From: Sparassis latifolia
Lineage: Eukaryota > Basidiomycota > Agaricomycetes > Polyporales > Sparassidaceae
Assembly (NCBI GenBank): GCA_018466975.1
Contig: CM031557.1
Location: forward strand, 1,488,001 to 1,552,000
Length of the DNA: 64,000 bases
Direction: 5' to 3'
Made by a program: the position numbers and the translations under genes. The first letter of the stretch is position 1, and every line of letters begins with the position of its first letter. Positions 24,868 through 37,200 of the stretch are shown one piece after another. Below the pieces are notes generated by a model that saw only the letters and a program-made list of their open reading frames with translations, was not told the DNA's origin and ran no database searches.

Positions 24868-26507
24868 TCATCGCGCAACGGGTACGCTCCCACGGAACGG
24901 TGTCTGGAAGACTGGTCGTGACTGTTGCGGTACAGCCACGCCATTCTGGCGAAGGGGGGCAGAGTTGTAAACGACCTGTGCAGGAAGCTGTGCCTGCGAC
25001 TGCGGCTGCTGAGGTGCCTGCTGCTTCTGTTGTGACTGACCCTGAGCCTGAACGGGCGCCTGCGTCGTGCGTGCGCTCTTTTGCTCTGCCGGCTCCTCGA
25101 TGGCGCTCGGTGCGACGTATAGAGTCTTATCAATCGCTTGAGGGATGGGCTGTATCTCCGTGCCGAGCTCTTGCTCAATCTTGTACAGGTTAAAGCGGTC
25201 CTCGTACGTGACGAGGTTGATTGCGAGACCAAGGTGGCCGTAACGCCCGGAACGACCAATGCGGTGAAGGTACGTCTCCGCATTCTTCGGGAAGTCGAAG
25301 TTGATGACGACGTTCACCGCCTGTATATCAATACCACGTGTGAGTAGGTCCGAGCAGACGAGGTTACGGCACACGCCGTTCCGGAAGTCGTGGAAGACAC
25401 GATTCCGATGCGACTGCAGCATCTTGGCGTGCGAGTAGAAACATGAGTAACCCAGCTCAGTCACCTTCTTCGCGAGCAGCTCGACACGGTTGGTCGAGTT
25501 GCAGAAGATGATGGATTGGTTAATTTGCAGCTACAGACCAGTCAGCTTCATGAGACTCCAAGTCACAGTACAACGTACCTTGGAGAATAGCGTGTTCAGA
25601 CAATGAACCTTCTGGCGTTCTTCAACGTATGCGTAATATTGTGTAACACCACGCAACGTGAGCTCGTCCATCAGGTTTATCTCGTAAGGTGATCGCATGT
25701 GCTTATCCTGCATCACTGTGAGCCATGTATTGAACGTAATACATCGAATCCCTCCCACCTTAAAGTCTTTGACGATCATGGGGAATGTGGCACTGAACAA
25801 CATAACCTGGCGATCCTTGGCCATGTACGATAGAAGCTGCTCCATTACTGGGGCGAACTCGGGGGACAACAATTTGTCAGCTTCGTCCATGACGAAGATA
25901 GGGCATTCGCTTAGGTCGGCAACGTTTTTACCTGCCAAATCTAGTATGCGACCGGGTGTACCAACAAGGACGTGAACAACCTCCGATAACCGCAAAATGT
26001 CGTCCTTGAGCGTGGTACCACCGGTAGTGACCATAACTTGCACGCCCATGTGCTTGCCGAGGATTTTGCACACTTGGGCGGTCTGCAGCGCGAGCTCGCG
26101 CGTCGGCACGAGCAGCAGTGCCTGAATCTTGTTCTTGTTCACGTCAATCTGCTGGAGGGAAGGTATAACAAACGCAGCCGTCTTGCCCGTGCCGTTCTTG
26201 GCGCGGGCGAGGACGTCACGCTTGGCGAGTGCGATGGGGATAGCTTCCTCTTGGATGGGAGACGGCTTCTCGAACCCGGCTTCAAATATGCCCATGAGGA
26301 GCTCACGGCGGAGGAACATGTCCTCGAAGTCCATGCCCTTGGTGGCTGTGACATCTTCGGTCTGCGGACGGTCGTCTCTTGGTGGCGGGCGCAGACTGGC
26401 CTTCCAGGCGTCGCTGTAACAAGCCAGAGGTCGTCCATAAGCTCTTTGAAAGATAAGCAGCGTAAAACTCACGATGTAGATGATGATGGACGGGCTGGCT
26501 GAGACAT
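24868..26507 (-). CDS. DHH1: DEAD-box RNA helicase DHH1/DDX6
   Basis: ATP-dependent RNA helicase of P-bodies that promotes decapping and translational repression together with Dcp1/Dcp2, Pat1 and Lsm proteins. Four exons join in phase: 26507-26473, 26413-25759, 25707-25579 and 25530-24868, with introns of 59, 51 and 48 nt, giving 493 residues. Motifs: Q-motif region [14 protein letters not shown], motif I AKNGTGKT (83-90), [17 protein letters not shown] (188-191), SAT (219-221), then [29 protein letters not shown] and HRIGRSGR (362-369). The sequence [20 protein letters not shown] and [20 protein letters not shown] is typical of DHH1 rather than eIF4A. The C-terminus is a Gln/Pro-rich low-complexity tail, common in fungal DHH1. 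The start ATG lies in a tiny first exon ([11 protein letters not shown]). The 51-nt intron is in frame without a stop, so its retention would add 17 residues. Confidence 0.95.
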
Positions 26508-27108
26508 TGGTGATGAATTATGTGTTAATGGAGTGTGTAGAGGGATGAGTAGAGATGAGTGGGGTGATGTTCAAGTTTTGCTGGAGTTCGGGTACGACTG
26601 TTGGTTGTTCTTTGCGTACACGCAAGCGGGCGGTGGAGACTCTGCTTTCACAAAAAATATGGAGGAAACTTCTGTTGTGTGTTTTCGCAGAAGTTTGCTG
26701 GTGGTTGGAATTGGGAAGAGTGAGCTGGGTTGTGTCGAGCGGAGGGAAACGGTGAAGGTACGAGAGGATGTACGGCAATTTCGAATTTGAGCCTCAGGTG
26801 GATGTCTACGTGACAGTATGTGACAGTAACATGCGTTACTGTGACCTCCTAGCTGTCACGTCCGTTCACGTGAGACATTCTAAGCGCTCTTATGCTCTGT
26901 TCCATCATGTACCAATTGACTTGTTCTCGTCCGAGGGTCCGTTTGCTGCCTTTATCGTGAAGACCCCGCGTAATAATCTGCCGGAACCCACCCTCGCAAC
27001 GGACGCGTACGAAACACGAACCAATTCGTCGACTTTACGCCCATTCTACCTCAGAATCATTGCGCGTTATCAGATCACGAGATTGAATCAGACACCTTCG
27101 TGAGCATT
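26508..27108. other. Intergenic, shared promoter region of DHH1 (-) and STN1 (+)
   Basis: The two genes diverge from about 600 bp. Open frames in it (26518-26790, 26768-27103) have no recognised domain. TGACAGTATGTGACAGTAAC near 26811 is a short direct repeat of TGTGACAGTA type. Confidence 0.45.
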
Positions 27109-29612
27109 ATGTCTGAGTCTGTAACTGTAGGAACATCGCAGTCTTCAACCTCACACTCACCGTCGGCGGCGGAGATCTGGAAGTGGACGTTAACCAGCGA
27201 TGCAGTCGCCTCGTGCTTCGTGAAAGATGTGTTTGATATGCGAGATAGTGGAGTCAAAGGTACGTCTCAAGTACTTGTGTTTCGCAGGTTGGGTGGACTT
27301 GTTCGTAGTCCTACTGCTTTGGGCCACCGAATCTCCGTTGTCCATCCAATTTGCTGAGCAGTGAGAAGACGAATTCATCTCTAACCTCTATTGTATTTTA
27401 TGAAGAGCTTTAATCCACTTGCTTTGCTGCTTCTGCGCACATTTCTCCCAGACTCTGGCTAATTGCCTATCCCTTCTTTCAGATGCCGAATTTTTCTGGC
27501 TGGGACGTGTACCGTGTCGCACCGTTCGCATCATTGGGATCCTGGTTGGCGTGCAGATATACGAACAACGCACTGTTTATTCCCGTATGTTTTCTTCCAT
27601 TCCTCGATGTTCTGATATTACAACGTGAATTGATGGGCGCTTTCTACAGTGGATGACGGATCGGCCGTCATTGAATGCGTGCAACGCCATTCTAGGCCGA
27701 ATGTCGCCAGTCCGATGAAATCGGTTACGAGCTGCTGTGATTCACCACTCAATGCTCTACCTCCCAAGCCGCCAAAACCCGTGGCGCAAGTTGGCAAGTC
27801 CGTATGCATCGTGGGCCGTGTCACCAGACACTTCGAGTCCCGGAAGATTCTGGTTGATAGCATAGGTGAGTGTTCTCTCCTACATGGTTTTCCGGTCATC
27901 CTACATGCGTGACTGCCTGATTAAATGTGACCTAACCGTCTTGCTTCTGAATCAGTGCCTTGTGCTGCAGCAAACGACGAACCTAAGCACTGGCTCGCCG
28001 TTCTCGACCTCCACAGTTCGTACTACTTCGCATCGCACCTACCAGCATTCACCGTTCCCGCTTCCACCGCCCAACGCCCCCATGCTCCGAAAACATACAC
28101 CTTGGCCGTCGACGCTGACGATAGCCGGAAGACTCCGAAGAAGCCTCAGTGTCAGACAGGCCGACACAATCACGAGAGGGACGCTGTTCAGCCAGAGGCG
28201 CGAGATATACCCACTCCGATGTCTATTGCGTCGTCCGTGGCTGGCTCTTCGCCGTCAAGCTCCTCCACGTCATCGCCAGTGAAACCAGGACAGGTGGGTA
28301 TTTACGACCATCCCTCCTGGCGTCGTCCTGCTCTTCGTTGTTGCAACGCAGCACGCTGATCGTCTCATATTTCCAGTCGCCGCCTCGTCTGCGCCATCCC
28401 TCACGCCTGCACACCCGCGACCTCACAGCAAACACCTTCCGCATATACATCAAGCACTACATGGACCACGCTCCGCCACCAACCGGGCGCTCCCATTTCG
28501 CTTCCACGTCGTCATCGCGCTCTCCGTCGCCTTGCCCCCCACCACGCAAGGGCAAGGCAAGGGTTGACATGCTCACATCTGTCTACAGCGTGGATGTGCT
28601 AGACACGCCAACGAAACGTCCTCGCTACGACACTGTACGCAGGCGTGAGATACAGATCGGTCTGCTAGGAGATGCCACACCGCGTCCCTCGAGGAACACG
28701 AAGTACTCACTGCATGCCGAAAGCGGGGGAGCAGGGGAGCAGACACCCCGACCACCCCTGTTACCCGACATGTTTGGTAATGAGCACATGCCTGACGACG
28801 ACGACGAAGAAAACACAGAATACTCTTGCAATACCACCTACGGCGTGACGCTCTCCCACCTCCGTCGCGTCCCCGAGCTCGCCCAACTCGCGTATCGCGT
28901 GGTGGACGCAGAAGGCCGGCGGCGCGCACGCGAGGAACGCAAGCGGGCGGAAGCGGGGAGCATGCAAGACAGAGACCACGCACGGGAGGGCGCACGCCAG
29001 CGCGAGAAAGAGCCGAAGGGGCCGAAGATGAGGCGGCTCTTCCGTTTTGCGATACGCCAGCTGTACGAGGAGGGCAGCATCGTCCTGTGGGACGGGCCTG
29101 CGCGACCTCTGCCCTCTGATCTGGTGTCGCTGTCCAGTGGACTTGGCCCTGCTGCGATGGATGCGCTTTGGCGCACCAATGCCAACACTTCGATTGTGGC
29201 GACGTCGAATGTTACAGTGCGTAGTTCCGTGGCTCGGGGATGGCATGAAGACGAAACCGAAGAACCAAGTGATCCCCCGCCCGGCGAGGAGGCGTACATC
29301 TCACTTACACCAGCATACTTCCTGAAAGTCGTCGAACAAACGATCAGGAGTATGATGGCCGCAACCGCCTCGGACATGGAGAAGGCGAGAGCAAGGGAGA
29401 AACAAAAACATCGGTCTCGCGCAGCCGTGTCGCTAATGGAGAAACCTTCTGTGCCATCTGGACCCACTCCACATGAAATCCTGGTTTGGCTCCATCGTGA
29501 CGAACGCTGGGCAAGGGTCGGGGAGTGGACGGTGAGAGAGGCGCTCGAGTGGGGGAGGAGCGAAGGGAGGGTGTGGTGTGTCGGGCGCGAACGCTGGGAG
29601 GTTTGCGGATGA
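27109..29612 (+). CDS. STN1: STN1, CST telomere-capping complex subunit (OB fold)
   Basis: Telomere end-protection protein that acts with TEN1 and CTC1/CDC13-like partners and binds single-stranded DNA. Five exons join in phase: 27109-27259, 27483-27584, 27650-27865, 27956-28293 and 28377-29612, giving 680 residues. The first intron is 223 nt, the others 65-90 nt. The OB fold runs about residues 25-190: CFVKDVFDMRDSG, FFWLGRVPCRTVRIIGILVG, VYSLDDGSAVIECV, VGKSVCIVGRVTRHFESRKI and NDEPKHWLAVLDLH. This is followed by a Ser/Pro-rich linker and LRHPSRLHTRDLTANTFRIY, the region after the OB fold in fungal Stn1. The C-terminal third has a basic/acidic coil and an HEILVWLHRDERWARVGEWT segment that may be a winged-helix part (inference). 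The first exon start is the ATG giving MSESVTVG. A missed small exon in the first intron is possible. Confidence 0.85.
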
Positions 29613-30434
29613 ATGTGGACGACCAGGTCTCAAATTGTTGCCGGTCGTTCATGGTGCTCCAGATTTCTTGCTATTCGCATGCATGAAGTCCGAAGCTTGA
29701 GCTTGAAGAGTTAATCTGTCTCCGAGGCACCAAGTGTGGGCGTCACATTAATATTTTGGGACACAACTCGCAGCATCCCGCACCTCTTATGGGCTGGTGT
29801 GAAGTCATCACATGCGAGTCGAGATTTATTATCCTTACAAACTACACCGACTATAATTATTAAGGAGGCTTGCAGAAGTTAAGAAAAAGTACGATGAACT
29901 AGGGTATTTAGCTGCGGAATATAAGTATTGTCGTCGGCCTCAATCGTCCAGTGTCAAGTCTGCCATGTCCCCATGCATGGCACTCACAAGTGTAACCTTC
30001 GAGTCAGGCGCACTACGAAGGTATGTTCCGCCGCCGTATCGGCGGTATCTCGACCTCGTTTCACTGGATTTGCAGTCCCGTGTGCTCTTTTGCTTACCCC
30101 TCACTTCGAAGTTTGTTCAAGTTGCTCAGCTGGATGGAGACGATGGGGCAGGTAGGTGTCTCCTGGACATATATTGACAGCCCGGGCATGCCAGTGTCTG
30201 CCAAGTCTTACAACGTTACTCTGTGCATCTTCCGTGCTATGCCGTGCTCCCTCTCTCTTCCCGTTCGCTCGCGATATTCAGCGGATTTTCTTCGAAGTAT
30301 ATGTGTTGGAATTTAGCTTTCCGTCGCTCCGGTGCCGCCGCCAACAGTGTCTCTACACAGGCGCGGGGGCATACTGATATCTGCACTATGTTCTTTATTT
30401 TCCGTAGGGTGTTTGAGCACTGCTGCTAGCAGTA
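29613..30434. other. STN1 downstream region; one short doubtful open frame
   Basis: A plus frame at 29965-30177 (70 codons, containing LRRYVPPPYRRYLDLVSLDL) and one at 30156-30377 read like protein, but joining them would need a 29-nt intron, which is too short. No family was recognised. GC content drops sharply at about 30430, where repeat-rich DNA begins. Confidence 0.25.
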
Positions 30435-30617
30435 CCCAACTTTTACTTAAAAGGGTACTTAACTGGATTTATGATCCTTATTTAAGAATATAAAGTCAAA
30501 AAGGGGTGTCTGAAATTAGACTTATTGACACTTATTTGAACACTTGCCTTAAATAAGGATTGTCAGACCAAAAAGTCTAAAAATAGCTCTCTAAGAAAAA
30601 GTCGGGTTTTGCTAATG
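30435..30617 (-). mobile_element. MITE, truncated copy (family with CATCAGSAAAAC ends)
   Basis: This copy carries AACTTTTACTTAAAAG at one side and GTCGGGTTTTGCTAATG at the other, and its body (TGTCTGAAATT, ACTTATTTGAACACTT, AAAAAGTCTAAA) is the inverse of the copy at 30746-30958. The left CATCAG end is missing. Its own halves are not paired over their full length. Confidence 0.6.
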
Positions 30618-30745
30618 TGCTGATGGATGGGAAAAGTTGTTGAATGAGGTCTGTGGACATTGACACCCAGTTTGCACAAGGAGATGGCAAAGGTTAAGCA
30701 CTAAATACTAACTATCCCCAGTATTTAATACTCTTGAGCAGTTTG

Positions 30746-30958
30746 CATCAGGAAAACTCAACTTTCTCTTATGGACTTATTTAGACTTTTGGGTCTGAGA
30801 ACCCTTATTTAAGACCATAAGTGTTCAAATAAGTCGAATTTCAGACACTCAGGGAATATGCCTTAGGCCCTTTTTGTCCTTATGACCTTAAATATGGACT
30901 ATAAGTCCATTTAAGTTATTTAAGTGTCATTTTAAGGAAAAGTGGGGTTTTCCTGATG
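30746..30958 (+). mobile_element. MITE with ~20-bp terminal inverted repeats
   Basis: Begins CATCAGGAAAACTCAACTTT and ends AAAGTGGGGTTTTCCTGATG; these are inverted with two or three mismatches. Length is 213 bp with no coding capacity. Flanking dinucleotides are TG on both sides, not TA as at another copy. Related copies lie at 31877, 54811 and 55399. Confidence 0.75.
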
Positions 30959-31876
30959 TGAGGTCCTACTTTCTGCTGAACTTTCTGATAACAGTACCAC
31001 ACACACACTCTGGGTAGTTGTTGAATTTAGATATGAGTTTCACAAAGTAATTACATGGACCTCCAACATTAACCCTCAGGAGAATGTGTCATAAGAGGGC
31101 GTAGGAATATTCTGGCACGACATGAGCAGAGCTGACTAACTGACACTAATTGTAACTCAAAATGGGCGAATTTGATGCTGAGCAATCAGTGGCAAGAAAT
31201 GCTTAAGCAGCACTGATTCATGTTGTGCATGTCAATGAAGGGGCTAAAAATTTTTCTAGCATGCAGAAGGTCAATAGCTATCGTAAGGAGCACTGATGTG
31301 GGATAATTTGATTATTTCTCTCTGGTCATTTTAAGGCTCCTTAAAAAAGTGATTATTTGTTCCTCAAGCTCATGAGAAAGTGGTGAGCTCAGAGGAATCA
31401 ATTTGGGTATTGGGGTATTCCAAACATGATTCGGGGTGTCACCTGAACTTTAGGGTAGTTAGATCAGAAACTTTTAGTATTGCCATCTCCTTGGGTTTGC
31501 ATGAACACCATGCAGAGATACACCATTCAGTGCATACATGGTCGAGCATTGCTATGCGAGCTGCTGAAAAGTTACTCCACAAGTTATGGGATATACATTG
31601 CTAGGCCTGCAAGAACAACAACTTTGAACTCACAGCTGTAAGCACTCTCAGGCTGATATTGAATGTACATAAATGTTAAGATAAATATTGGAGTGCATGT
31701 CCGTACAATATGATGACAAAGTAAGACATAACACAAGAGTGAGAAAATGCCATAAGAGTTCAAATGTTCGAGTTTGGGGATATATTAAAGCACACGATAG
31801 TTCTGAACGGCAAGCTAGCACAAAAATATGAGAGTAACCTGCGAGGAGAGATCAGAGGGTTGACTATTCCTCGAGA

Positions 31877-32082
31877 CATCAGCAAAAGATAACACTTTCT
31901 TATGTAATAATAACTTAGCTGACTTTTGAGTCTTAAATAAGACAATAAGGACATAAGACCTTTAAGCTATATTCTTTCAAGGTCTCAAAGTGATTTTTAA
32001 TTAAAGCTATTCACTATGATTAAGAATTATAAGATGATAAGTTTGAATAAGTTTAAAAAGAAAAAGTTATATTTTGCTGATG
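31877..32082 (+). mobile_element. MITE, same family
   Basis: Begins CATCAGCAAAAGATAACACT and ends AAAGTTATATTTTGCTGATG, inverted ends with mismatches. The inner sequence (AGTCTTAAATAAGACAATAA) matches the family only in part. Confidence 0.65.
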
Positions 32083-34506
32083 AATGTAGACCTTACATTT
32101 ATGAGTTTATCTTGTCAGTTGCTATGGGCCCTTGTATATGCCAGACAGTAGTCTTGTGCTACCACTAATTCATTACTATGGTTCATCCCAAATCATGGTC
32201 GTGTGTTCATGTCCATCAGATTCAACTGCATAGATAGATTTGGAGCCAAATACATATCTAGCTCAATATAAAATAAGTGGCTTTCAGATCAGAATCACTG
32301 TAATGGAACTCACTTCCTAATTTGCGAGATCATCTTTTTGAGCTCTGGAAGGTCAATTACTTCAGGCAAACTGTCCTGTGTCACTGTCAAAAATTGTGAA
32401 GATTGGTCTCATATGTTGCCAATAATCTGTTTCATTAGCATTAGCAAGGCTGCAACTGTGTTGCAGATGTTCACACACCTTCTCTTCATAAAGGACCAAA
32501 GGAATGCCCTCTGGATGATTTACATTATACAAGACTAACATATGGTCTACAGCAGAATTTGAGATATTAATGTCATTAGAAAAACCTTTCTGGTCAATAA
32601 GATCATATTCTGCAGAATAATGACTTTATTCGCCATTATCCGCATAATAGTTATTTTTTCTGTGAAACTGTCCTTATTAGTAGTAATTACAACCATTTGA
32701 ACTTCATAATGAGACCTTCATCATAGCTGTACAATCTTCATGAGTTATTTGCACTCCTCTGGTCTGAATTCTATCATACTATGCTTTGCTTCCTCTAGGC
32801 ATCTTGCTCATTAAGTTACGCATTTTCAGTGCCATCCAGAATTATATGAGCAATTTGGAACAATTGTAATTTCTTCAAATAAAAACAATTAGCACAGTCA
32901 GATTACATCGAGCATCCATTCTTTGTAAGTCCCACAATGCTAGCATCACCTTGTACACACAGCTTTGCACTCAAAGATGCACCATTTGCACTGCAACATT
33001 GATTCTCACCCTAAAAATAAGCTTCTCAAGGCCTTCAAAATTAAGTGAACAATAGCAGGTCAAAGTGGAAGCAGTCTAGACAACAAGAAAGATAAGACAG
33101 GACTACAATTATCCACTGAGAAAAACACATACTTTAGATGCTTTCATTTTCATCTCACAGCCAGCAGAAAAGGTAACTTTGAGTGCATGTATTATGTGCA
33201 TAATTATTCAGCGAGAATTCAAGGGCAGCAAGGACGATAAGATAATTGAGAGATGCTAGCTATTCTGTTACTAACAGAATAGCTAGCATCTCTCAATTAT
33301 CATTAGTAACAAGAATTATGAAGAGACACATAGTGAGGCAGTAAAAGTGAGTTGCGACATGTTGATGAGACTGCCTCATAGCACAGCAGAATTCGAGCAT
33401 GAATGTTGCTTCCAAAAGTTCCAGTTGACTGTGAATTAATATGATGGTGCAACAAGTACATTCATACATGACATTGTTGAGGAGAATAAGCAATCCAAAT
33501 TAGAGTCAAATAGCATTTGTTTACTTCGCACCAAGTTGTCATATCAAATTTCTCTTAAAGTCTCTCCTCCAACTCTCAGTTGAATAATGCTCTTTTATTA
33601 GCTGTTCAGAGCTTTAGGCAGCACAGTTTCTTTTCATTTTTGTCAACCTTGATATACAAGACTATTTATTTACCATCTGCTGGTGATGTCTCAGTCTGCT
33701 CCTTCAACTTTGGTCCTCATTCTTTCCTGTCTTGCTCACTCTTGCATATCTATAATGTCTTTCACTCATTCCTCAGCAAAATTGTCTTAGTGCCTCTGTT
33801 CTGCCTGCTTCACCTACCTTTCCTTTATACATTATTGTAGGCCAATATTTGGCAAGTGTATTATTGCATGGAGATAAGACAGGCCCTTGTCATTCTCAAT
33901 TACGCAAGAGAAGGTCAATACCAGCAGCACAGCACAAAATCTTCTGATTTGTTGCTCTCTCTCACTCTGTCACATGTCAGACAACTGATGTTTATTCCAC
34001 AAGTATTTCCTCACTTAGTTGTTAGTTTTGGTAGAGATGGTGAGGATATGTAGGATGAGGATGTAGGTTTAGCCTTTTAGAGACTAGGGTCTAGCTATAG
34101 CTTATGTACATGTACCAATGCACTTTAACTAATATATCACATCTCTTCTACTGCCTTGGTCTAAATAAAATGGAATCATCATATGTGCTCAATTGCTTGA
34201 ATTTGACAGAACTTGTGTGCAATGATATTGAATAAGTGCAAATAAGTGTAGATAATTTTTTGCCAGGTGAGGGGAACTAACTGATTTAGTGTTATTTTGC
34301 AGTATTGCACTAACAAACTTAATAAACTTAATCCCGAAAATTTGGTCAAATTCTGATTTTTATTACCATATTTGTGTGAGAGACTTTTCCTGATGGTAAA
34401 TGTGAATATCAGGATGGCACAGTAACAAACCTTCACGATTCCTTCATACCTCAGGAATCGTTCTTTATGGGATAGGGCTTCTGCCAAATTCTGAGGGGCA
34501 GATCCA
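32083..34506. other. AT-rich DNA without genes
   Basis: No open frame with a recognised motif. It holds one perfect palindrome (separate entry) and a few low-complexity runs. The frame at 33580-33840 is Phe/Leu-rich and looks like chance. Confidence 0.5.
33241..33301. repeat. Perfect 30-bp palindrome with a 1-nt centre
   Basis: The 30 bases at 33241-33270 (start GATAATTGAGAGATGC) are exactly repeated in reverse complement at 33272-33301, around a single C at 33271. The core holds GCTAGC. No coding frame or flanking duplication explains it. Confidence 0.95.
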
Positions 34507-34514
34507 AGTGCCTC
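34507..34514. repeat. Left target-site duplication of the fold-back element (AGTGCCTC)
   Basis: AGTGCCTC lies immediately before the element. The matching copy is at 47500-47507, after the LTR element that was inserted at the right end. Confidence 0.75.
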
Positions 34515-34597
34515 ACACCTTTCAGTCATGTTACCTGAACTGAACTCCCATTTACCCTGACATTGTCATGAACTGGACAGCCAGCGGATGTCGGCCC

Positions 34598-35710
34598 ATC
34601 GTCACCATGTTGACCTCTACCAGCAGTGGGCCCATATCTTTCATGTGTGGGATACCAGCAGTGGGCCCACTGCTAGTGTTCTTCTCCTAGTGCTCGGCCC
34701 ACTAGCAGGGCATATTACAGTGTTGTAACCGTTAAGCAATGGGCCCACCGCCACAGGTCAGAAGGTGGGCCGATGCCAGAGCATATTATTGCCATCAATG
34801 GGCCCACTGCCAGAGCATGTTACCACCATCAATGGGCCCACCGCCAAAGTGTGATCAATGAGCAGTGGGCCCACCGCCAAAGGTCGGAGTGTTGGCCAAC
34901 GCCAGAGCATGTTTCTCTGAGCAATGGGCCCACCGCCAGAGTATGATGAATGAGCAGTGGGCTCATCGCTAAGAGTGTAAGATGACCGATGGGTCCACCG
35001 CCAAAGGTTAGAGGTTGACGATTGCCAGAGCATGTTATCGCCAGCAATCGGCCCATCGCCAAAGCACCCTCAGTGAGGGTCTTACTGCAAGCACTCATGG
35101 GATAGGTCATCACCAGGACATGTTTCCGCCAGCAATTGGCCCACCGCCAAAGGTCAGAGGGTTGGCCATGGCCAGAGCATGTTTGTCTGAGCAATGGGCC
35201 CACTGCCAGAGTAGTCAAAGGTCAGAGTGTTGGCCATCACCAGAGCATGTTATCGCCATCAATGGGCCCACTGCGAAAGTATGATTAATGAGCAGTGAGC
35301 CCATCACCACGAGTGTAAGATGAAGGATGGGCTCACCGCCAAAGGTCAGAGGGTTGGCCATCACCAGAGCATGTTATCTCCACCAATAGGCCAATAGCCA
35401 GAGTACAATAGCTGAGCAGTGGGCCCATCTCCAAGAGTATCAAATAAAAGATGGGCCTACTGCCACAGGCCAGGGGGTAGACAATCACCAGGACATGTTT
35501 CTCTCAGCAATGGGCTCACTACCAATGTACAATGAATGAGCAGCGGGCCCACCACCATAGGGGTATGTCTAAGCAGTGGGCCCATCATCATGATGCTATT
35601 ATTTACCGATGGGCTCACCACCATAGGGGTACCTCTGAGCAGTGGGCCCACCAACATGATGTTATTAGTCAGTGATTGGTTTACCATCATAATGCTGGCA
35701 GTGCCTGCAC
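34598..35710. repeat. Outer minisatellite, left arm of fold-back element
   Basis: Irregular units of ~50-60 bp built on AGCAATGGGCCCACCGCCA, GGTCAGAGGGTTGGCCAT and CACCAGAGCATGTT. Units drift to the form ATGGGCTCACCACCATAGGG near 35560-35660. It is the inverse of the right-arm array. Confidence 0.85.
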
Positions 35711-35739
35711 TCAGCAATTCACCTAATCGCTAACCTGAC

Positions 35740-37200
35740 ACTACATCTCTGGTGAAGTTTTTACAACATGGAGTCCTGTCTGAAACTTATTGAAGCTATC
35801 GTATAGACTGCAGTGCCACCATTTTATGAGTTCCTGATATATGGCAAACCATGGCTTTACATTCTGGTGATGGCGAGACTCAATTTGCCAAAAAGTCGCC
35901 AACCTGGCTCTTCTTCTCTGGCGAAGTTATTAAACTTGAAGGTCAGTCTGAAACTTGCAGAAGAGGACTTATAAAGTGCAGTTCCACCATTCTATAAGTT
36001 CCTAGTATATGGCGAGCCATGGCTTTACATTCTGGTGATGGCGAGACTCAATTTGCCAAAAAGTCGCCAACCTGGCTCTCCTTCTCTGGCGAAGTTATTA
36101 AACTTGGAGGTCGGTCTGAAACTTGCAGAAGAGGACTTATAAAGTGCAGTGCCACCATTCTATAAGTTCCTAGTATATGGCGAGCCATGGCTTTACATTC
36201 TGGTGATGGCGAGACTCAATTTGCCAAAAAGTCGCCAATCTGGCTCTCCTTCTCTGGCGAAGTTATTAAACTTGGAGGTCAGTCTGAAACTTGCAGAAGA
36301 GGACTTATAAAGTGCAGTGCCACCATTCTATAAGTTCCTAGTATATGGCGAGCCATGGCTTTACATTCTGGTGATGGCGAGACTCAATTTGCCAAAAAGT
36401 CGCCAACCTGGCTCTTCTTCTCTGGCGAAGTTATTAAACTTGAAGGTCAGTCTGAAACTTGCAGAAGAAGACTTATAAAGTGCAGTGCCACCATTCTATA
36501 AGTTCCTAGTATATGGCGAGCCATGGCTTTACATTCTGGTGATGGCGAGACTCAATTTGCCAAAAAGTCGCCAACCTGGCTCTTCTTCTCTGGCGAAGTT
36601 ATTAAACTTGAAGGTCAGTCTGAAACTTGCAGAAGAGGACTTATAAAGTGCAGTTCCACCATTCTATAAGTTCCTAGTATATGGCGAGCCATGGCTTTAC
36701 ATTCTGGTGATGGCGAGACTCAATTTGCCAAAAAGTCGCCAACCTGGCTCTCCTTCTCTGGTGAAGTTTGTTAAACTTGGAGGACTGTCTGAAACTTGTA
36801 GCAGAGGATTTATAAAGTCAAATTTCATTATTTTATGAGTTTCTAGTATATGGCGAGCCATGGCTTTACATCCTGGTAATGGTGTGACTCGACTAGTAAA
36901 AAACTCGCCATCCTGGCTCTCCTTCTTTGGTGAAGTTTGTTAAACTTGGAGCACTGTCTGAAACTTATAGTAAGGGATTTATATAGTGAAGTGCCACCAT
37001 TCTATGAGTTCCTGGTATATGGCGAGCCATGGCCTCACATTCTGGTGAAGGTGAGACTCGACCAGTAAAAAACTCAGCAATCTGACTCTCCTTCTCTAGT
37101 AAAGTTTGTCAAACTTGGAGGACTGTCTGAGATTGATAGTAGCTGCGGTATCAAGTGAAGCACCATCATTGTTTGAGTTTCTTGTAGTTGGGAGCTATGG
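35740..37200 (+). repeat. Inner 168-bp satellite, left arm
   Basis: ATGGCTTTACATTCTGG recurs at 35851, 36019, 36187, 36355, 36523 and 36691, exactly 168 bp apart; more diverged units follow at about 36860 and 37029. Copies near the middle are nearly identical and decay towards the core. Confidence 0.95.

Noticed and set aside
28573..29652. Long minus-strand frames opposite STN1 exon 5
   Set aside because: They are shadows of a GC-rich coding exon; the plus strand has the recognised STN1 sequence and consistent splicing.
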